Source: Archegozetes longisetosus
Lineage: Eukaryota > Arthropoda > Arachnida > Sarcoptiformes > Trhypochthoniidae
Direction of reading: 5' to 3'
Assembly (NCBI GenBank): GCA_018873245.2
Contig: JAEMBT020000009.1
Span: 4,022,242 to 4,086,241 of the forward strand
Length of the DNA: 64,000 bases
Numbering within the stretch: the first letter of the stretch is position 1; each line of letters starts with the position of its first letter. Below are positions 58,880-64,000 of the stretch, one piece after another. The notes beneath the pieces were generated by a model, which ran no database searches, was not told where the DNA came from, and saw only the letters and a program-made list of their open reading frames with translations. Position numbers and translations under genes: made by a program.

Positions 58880-59376
58880 GCTAATCAATAGAGTTGATAA
58901 TTCCTTATTAGTCAAAACTAATTAAATGATATAATTTTCTAATTGTTGTGTTGATCTTGTATTAAATAAGATAAAAATCTTATTAAATGTGAAATCGCAT
59001 TTTCATTAAATGAATTAAAGTAATGAAAATGTGAAAATAATGTTTAATTTATTTAATTCAAAACTTTTTTAAATGGGCTTCATTCCTATAATTATAGTTT
59101 TGCATTAACTAATAAAAGCTTTTACTGTTAATAATTTATATCTAAGTAAATAGTATTAAAATATCACCATTACAGTAATATCTCGATACAGTAAACGGCT
59201 ATAGGCCGATTACTAAATTCACTATTACAAGGTTATTTATCATTATTTAATTTGTGGGGAGCAGATTATTGCTTTTACTATAAAGAGGATTCACTGAGAT
59301 AACTTGAATATATCGAGACATTAACAATGAAAGAAAAAGTGAGTAATATTAATATTAAAGTCTTTTGTTGAAAAAC
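58880..59376. other. intergenic
   Basis: AT-rich 3' flank of the repetitive-protein gene. Nothing is recognised. Confidence 0.5.
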
Positions 59377-59868
59377 CAATAGCCGTAGCCAGTATAGGCG
59401 AGGGGACTATACTTCCTACAAAGGTTTTTCAAAATTCAAGTTTAGGTCTTTACTAAAAATAGTAGTTACAAAACAATATTCAAGAGTCAAAAAGCTATTG
59501 TAACAATCAGGAGAAGCAATACTGTAATGCTTAAAACTCATAAGTCTTATTCAAATTGAATGCTAGATTTAGTAAAATTTGTTAAGATATTACTAACTAT
59601 CGAATATGTTAATGATGTGAGAAGAGTTTTTCAACATTAAAAACAATCGAATCTTATTTAAGAAGTTGCATGCCAAATGAAAATTTAATGGTTTAGCTCT
59701 TATTTCAATCGAAGAGAAATTACTTAATACTTAAATTTTGATAATCTTGCTAAAACTCATTGTAATATAAGAATTGTATTGCTTTAAATTATGAATGAAT
59801 TTGTTCTGATTTTGACTGGAAAATTTCAAATTTCTAGCCCCGAACCGATATAACTGGCTACGGCAGTG
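59377..59868 (+). mobile_element. decayed deleted hAT element, sister to the one at 53344
   Basis: The ends contain TAGCCGTAGCCAG (left) and, reversed, CACTGCCGTAGCCAG (right), the same terminal repeat as the 53344 element. The interior retains a broken hATC stretch (RRVFQH, then ESYLRSCMPNENL-like) in shifted frames. Flanks GAAAAACC and GAAAAATC suggest an 8-bp target duplication with one change. It is clearly older than its sister. Confidence 0.75.
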
Positions 59869-59993
59869 GAAAAATCCACAAGAATGATTATGAAATGAGT
59901 GTTCAATCAATAAATAAACTCACTTATTCTACAATGAATACAATTGTTGATTCAACGAACGTATAATTCATATAAAATATAATAACAATGATA

Positions 59994-60074
59994 TACAGAG
60001 TGTTTCGTTTTTATTTTGACAGATGAAATACAATAATTAATTAAAATGTCAAAATAAGAATGAAACATCCTGTA
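59994..60074. mobile_element. 81-bp mini inverted-repeat element (mariner-type ends)
   Basis: Two 28-base inverted ends, TACAGAGTGTTTCGTTTTTA and, reversed, TACAGGATGTTTCATTCTTA, both continuing TTTTGACA, enclose only 25 bases. TA at both outer edges suggests mariner-type target choice. It lies about 50 bases before the proposed start of the ionotropic-receptor-like gene. Confidence 0.65.
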
Positions 60075-60121
60075 TTACTTTTAAATTGATTTGATTTATT
60101 AAGTTCTATGAATAGCAATCG

Positions 60122-62382
60122 ATGAGTTTTACTGTATGTCAGTTATGGAATTTTACTTTGGTAAGAATTGTGACTGAATTCAAACTCACCTGAAAAATCT
60201 TATTTGTAAGAGTAGGGACCATAAAAGAAAAATTTGTGAAATGCCTAGATGGGCAAAGGGAACAAATTTTGAATGTAATGTAATTTCTGATAATGAAGAA
60301 GGAGTTCCTCAAACATTTGGGTACAACTTTGAGCCAAAAGAGAATTTCACATTTACCTGGGCCTTAGCTGTAAGTCATGTTCTATACTGATGTCAAGTTT
60401 GAAGCTTTAATTTTTCATTAGTTCAAAGAAATACCAATCAGATATCTGTGTTCGCAACTTCTTTTCATGGTCAAAGAATTGGTTAAAAGGACTCAATTTG
60501 GGTGAAAATTAGGATTAATTATGATATCCTACTTAACTTGCATAATATCTTATTTTTCAGAGCAATTCCTGTATTTATCAAACCGAATCACATATTAAGG
60601 ATCAAAAGTTTTAATGAAACTGCTGGATCTCAATTAAGTTATATTTATTCTAATGTAAGTCCAACTTGCGTTTATCTATTATATGATGGTATTTAGACTT
60701 TACAACTGGAAATATTTATAATTTATTCAAGCCTCAATTGCACACAACTGAAAATAAAGTTTAAATTTAAACACATAGATCGTAAATACATGTGAATAAC
60801 ACTGAGCGAAAACTTCAAATAATTTTTCTTAGAATGCACATGAATTGGATGTAATCAAAAGAATGATTGAGCACTTCTTCCCATTGTACGTGATTTAAAT
60901 AAGATGAAAAATATTATTCACTTTGATAGGAAGTAGACTTAGGTCTGGATCGTTATCCAATAACTGAAATGGTAGAATCGTTTGCAACTATATCTTCAAA
61001 TGTTGAAAGCGTTCCAATATTTCTAATACTGGGCAGTAAATATCCGTCCAAAGAATCCAATCCTTTCTTTGGCATACGAAAAATATATGACATTTATGTG
61101 AGTTTTCAAATTAGAATTTATTTTCTATTTGATTATTAAATGATTTTCTTATAGTTTTGGCTTTTACTGGGATTATCATTAATTATAACTTCATTTATGT
61201 TATATTTCGAAGTATTATATAAGAGTAAAAAAAATGGATTTACTAATCGAATTGGAATTCATGCATATTTCGATCAAATTTGGTCTGTCATTAATGCTCT
61301 ATTTATGCAAAGTAATTGTTGGAAACTTATTGTTAACTATTTTTAATTTGCTTTTGATTATATTATTTTGATAGCGTTCAACTTTAAATATTATTCTTCA
61401 AGATATATACTAATTATTGGTATTTTGCTAATAGTAAAAGTTGTTATAAATAATGCATTTTCTTCACTAATACTTTCGATAACAATTCAATCGCGTTATA
61501 ATGTTATCGATTCACTCGAACAACTACTTCAAAGAAAAGACTTAATACCGCTCTTATATCTCTCAAAGACAGATATCGATCTAATACAAGTAAAATCTGA
61601 TTCATTAAGAATACTTTGACTATATTTCTGAAGGTTTTTATTTAATGAAATTTGTTTAGAAAAATGGTAAACCTATAGAAAAACTAATCATCAATAAAGG
61701 CTTTAATTATGGTAAAGAAAATAACATGAGTGCAATTTTTGCTACATTTTTGAACAAAAAGTCAAATTTAATTAACAATATAACCAAAGAACAAAGTCAT
61801 GTCTTAATTGCATCCAAAAGTGTTTTAAATCTATTAATCGCTAAAGATGATAAAAACAAAAGAATGTTTCATATTTCAAGAAAGATGTACTATTATAGAG
61901 CTTATGGGTATGTCTATAATAAGAATTTGGATAAATTTATTGGTCAAAAGTTTGATCAGATGTGAGAGATCTTTTCGATATTAAGCAAACATTTATCAGT
62001 TTAAAAGTTAAGGAATTTTTTTAGATTATATGACACCGCAGAATTTGGACATATGAATAAGTGGCGGGACGTTGCTTTGAAAATGTTTGGATACGACGTC
62101 ACGGAACCCGAGACTAGAGAAATGAGTGATTCTGTGACCTTGGACAAGATGAGAATAGCTTTTGGGCCTTATTTTCTCGGCTTATTTCTCTCGTTCATTT
62201 TTGTATTGATTGAGAATTCAATCATTAAAAGAGATTCTCACAACATAGCTGTGGACAATTCACATTCCAAAAAATATTTAGAAATTGTGAAAGCCTCTAA
62301 ACCTGTGAAAAGATCGAGACTTTATGCAAATGAGATCAGAATTGGGAAGAGCTTAATCGATAAATTTGGAAGAGCTCATTGA
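60122..62382 (+). CDS. ionotropic-receptor-like (divergent iGluR family) channel, 10 exons
   Basis: Exons 60122-60160 (start inferred), 60211-60369, 60422-60501, 60561-60654, 60833-60889, 60930-61097, 61155-61311, 61375-61589, 61660-61961 and 62025-62382, all phase-consistent, give about 542 residues with no stop. Order of parts fits a variant ionotropic receptor. The ligand-binding half S1 ends with ITEMVESFATISSNVESVPI and a PFFGIRKIYDIY lead into helix M1 (FWLLLGLSLIITSFMLYF). A pore region follows (YFDQIWSVINALFMQ), then M3 (YILIIGILLIVKVVINNAFS), S2, and the last helix M4 (FGPYFLGLFLSFIFVLIENS) with a basic tail. There is no amino-terminal LIVBP domain, as in antennal/divergent IRs. No canonical glutamate-binding Arg/Thr/Asp set was recognised, so the ligand is not glutamate by this reading. 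It likely acts as a chemosensory cation channel. The first exon and true start are the least certain part; no signal peptide is visible. Confidence 0.75.
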
Positions 62383-62640
62383 ACTTAATTATCTTTCTTA
62401 ATATAGTGATATATTGACTTATTTCTATTAATGAAAATATTATTATGCCGGTCCAAAACAGATATCAGAGTTTGATCTAGATATTTTGTAAATATGTTTA
62501 TATGATATTAATACACAGTTATATATTTGCCACTCCATGGTGCAGTTGCTTTTAATATTGTTGTTTCTAATACTTGGTTTTGCAAGTGGCCCGAACTTTG
62601 ATCCTCTTCGGGTCAGTGTTACACCAGAATAACAGAGAGC
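62383..62640. other. intergenic
   Basis: 3' flank of the ionotropic-receptor-like gene. Nothing is recognised. Confidence 0.45.
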
Positions 62641-62649
62641 TTTTTTTTA

Positions 62650-63253
62650 AAATGTCATGTGCTTTTGGGCCACACTGCTCCTGAAATTTACGTTATGTTG
62701 ACTAAAATAGCTGGGTGAAACAGTTACAGTGAAAGACAAGTTTATAGAATTCATAATCAATTTAAGTTCGAAGGACGTTTGTCAAGTCACCAAGAGCCTC
62801 ATGGAGGAAGACCTCATGAAGCTACAGATGAAGTACACGAAGAAGCACTAAATTCTGCCCAGAGGTCGAAATTTCAACAACGAGGTTTATCGTGAATTTT
62901 TGGAAAATGTATTTCTTTTTACGTAAAAAACACCGGGTCCCGCATTCAATCATCTTGCGTGATAATGCAAGGGCACATAAGCATCAAAATATCGAAACCT
63001 CCTTTCAGAGGCATAGATGGGAAGTGTTGAAACATCCACTTACAGCTCAGATTTGAACCCTTGTGACTATGATGGTATCATGAGAGTAAAGAGGCCTGTT
63101 AAACATCAAAGATTTATTAATGAGGTGGATCTGAAAGATGCTTATGACGAAGTTATTAAAGACATAAACATACAAAAGTCCGCGATTGCTATACAACGCC
63201 TCCCTATACGTCGTGAAACTGTAATTAAATTTGAAGGAGATTATATTATATAA
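62650..63253 (+). mobile_element. mariner transposase relic (C-terminal two thirds)
   Basis: Pieces in three frames follow the mariner order: HGGRPHEATDEVHEEAL (about 62800, the linker after the DNA-binding part), then ILRDNARAHKHQNIE with WEVLKHP (about 62960-63040, second catalytic Asp), then SSDLNPCDYDGIMRVKRPVK with the end IQRLPIRRETVIKFEGDYI (63017-63253). The third catalytic Asp is in the LNPCDYD motif. The N-terminal helix-turn-helix is mostly unreadable. Several stops and frame changes are present; no ends were found. Confidence 0.8.
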
Positions 63254-64000
63254 TCTTTAAATACTATTTTTGTATCTTAAATACTTTAAGAAATACAACT
63301 CTGATATATGTTTTAGACCGACCTAATATAATTGAGCACAACTGTTGACTTTCAATAACTTTATCTCTGATTGAAACTGGGCTAATATTTAATACATAAC
63401 TATGTTCATAAACCTTCCATGAACTTGAGTGAAGGCACACCTCTTACGACTAAATGTTTTCGAGACTCACTGCGTTTGACTAGATTTGAATCGAGCTAAT
63501 TATTACATAAATAAATATTCATTTATTTATTGATTAATTTTCGAATATAAGAAAGCAATTTAATAACAAATAATTCAATTATAAGTGTATTAATATTATT
63601 AGATGTTTTGAATTATTGCATTTGGAGATAATGATTGACTAAATATTAAACAAGGTTTGATTGAAATCATGATTTTATTAATTTATAAATAATTGATTTG
63701 ATGACTATTCAAAATAGTAGCATATTTACATTGAATCAGTTTTTGTTTGTAGTTATTATAAGTAAAACAAAAATTTTTATAATTTAGCGCAATATTTACT
63801 GAATGCATTTCTTGTTTGTTAGACATTTTGTACAATTAGTTTCGTTATTTTTGTTTTAAAAACAATATTTAAAGCTTTTAATTAATGCAATCGACTATTG
63901 ATTAACATAACGTAAGTTCAAGATTCGAATCTGGCTAAATATTATTCATTCAAATAGAAATTAATCAGTACGAAAGTAGACTTCAACTCAATTGTTGACA
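63254..64000. other. intergenic, window end
   Basis: AT-rich, with no gene, RNA or element recognised. Confidence 0.5.

Noticed and set aside
1-64000. CRISPR arrays, bacterial operons, rRNA genes, retroviral or LTR sequence, Polintons, LINE reverse transcriptase
   Set aside because: Looked for on both strands; no evenly spaced repeats, no reverse transcriptase, integrase, capsid or envelope-type frame, and no rRNA segment was recognised.

Overview
This 64 kb window is AT-rich animal DNA with short GT-AG introns (about 50-90 bases, a few of several hundred). The gene content is SLC transporters, an expanded family of divergent seven-helix chemoreceptors, an ionotropic-receptor-like gene, many Tc1/mariner and hAT relics, and a TATA box plus arthropod-type initiator at two promoters. 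This suggests an arthropod, most likely a chelicerate and plausibly a mite. That placement is inference from gene type and intron size, because no species-specific marker was recognised.

Layout. (1) 3.1-4.7 kb, plus strand: a two-exon SLC35G/EamA transporter. (2) 5.6-8.8 kb, minus strand: a nine-exon SLC22 organic-ion transporter, complete except for one small indel in exon 3. (3) 12.7-17.9 kb, plus strand: a sixteen- or seventeen-exon SLC12 (NKCC/NCC-like) cotransporter, complete apart from one in-frame TAG. (4) 18.0-21.5 kb: a decayed full-length DD37E-like mariner and an unclassified terminal-inverted-repeat element. (5) 21.8-57 kb: a chemoreceptor cluster. Its members are two intact three-exon genes (21.8 and 50.7 kb), a third intact copy (26.8 kb) with an inverted near-twin (44-45 kb) carrying a nonsense codon, and at least four pseudogenes. 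A large inverted segmental duplication (arms about 25.95-34.92 and 40.85-45.98 kb) carries two of these genes in each arm. The 5.9 kb spacer holds a broken Met-like receptor tyrosine kinase. Arm 1 later took two insertions that arm 2 lacks: a 1.1 kb block containing a Helitron-like segment, and a 2.6 kb DNA transposon with a nearly intact, unusual transposase, sharp inverted ends and a 4 bp target duplication. (6) 52.5-56.8 kb: a nested stack of DNA transposons inside one chemoreceptor pseudogene. (7) 57.8-58.9 kb: a secreted Ala/Gly/Lys-rich structural-type protein. (8) 60.1-62.4 kb: an ionotropic-receptor-like gene. (9) 62.6-63.25 kb: a mariner relic.

The genes do not form a pathway. The theme is chemosensory tandem and inverted duplication with fast birth and death, in a region heavily struck by DNA transposons. 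I saw no retroviral, LTR, Polinton, LINE, CRISPR or rRNA sequence. Exon boundaries were worked out by hand from reading frame, splice dinucleotides and family knowledge. Similarity figures are counts made by eye.
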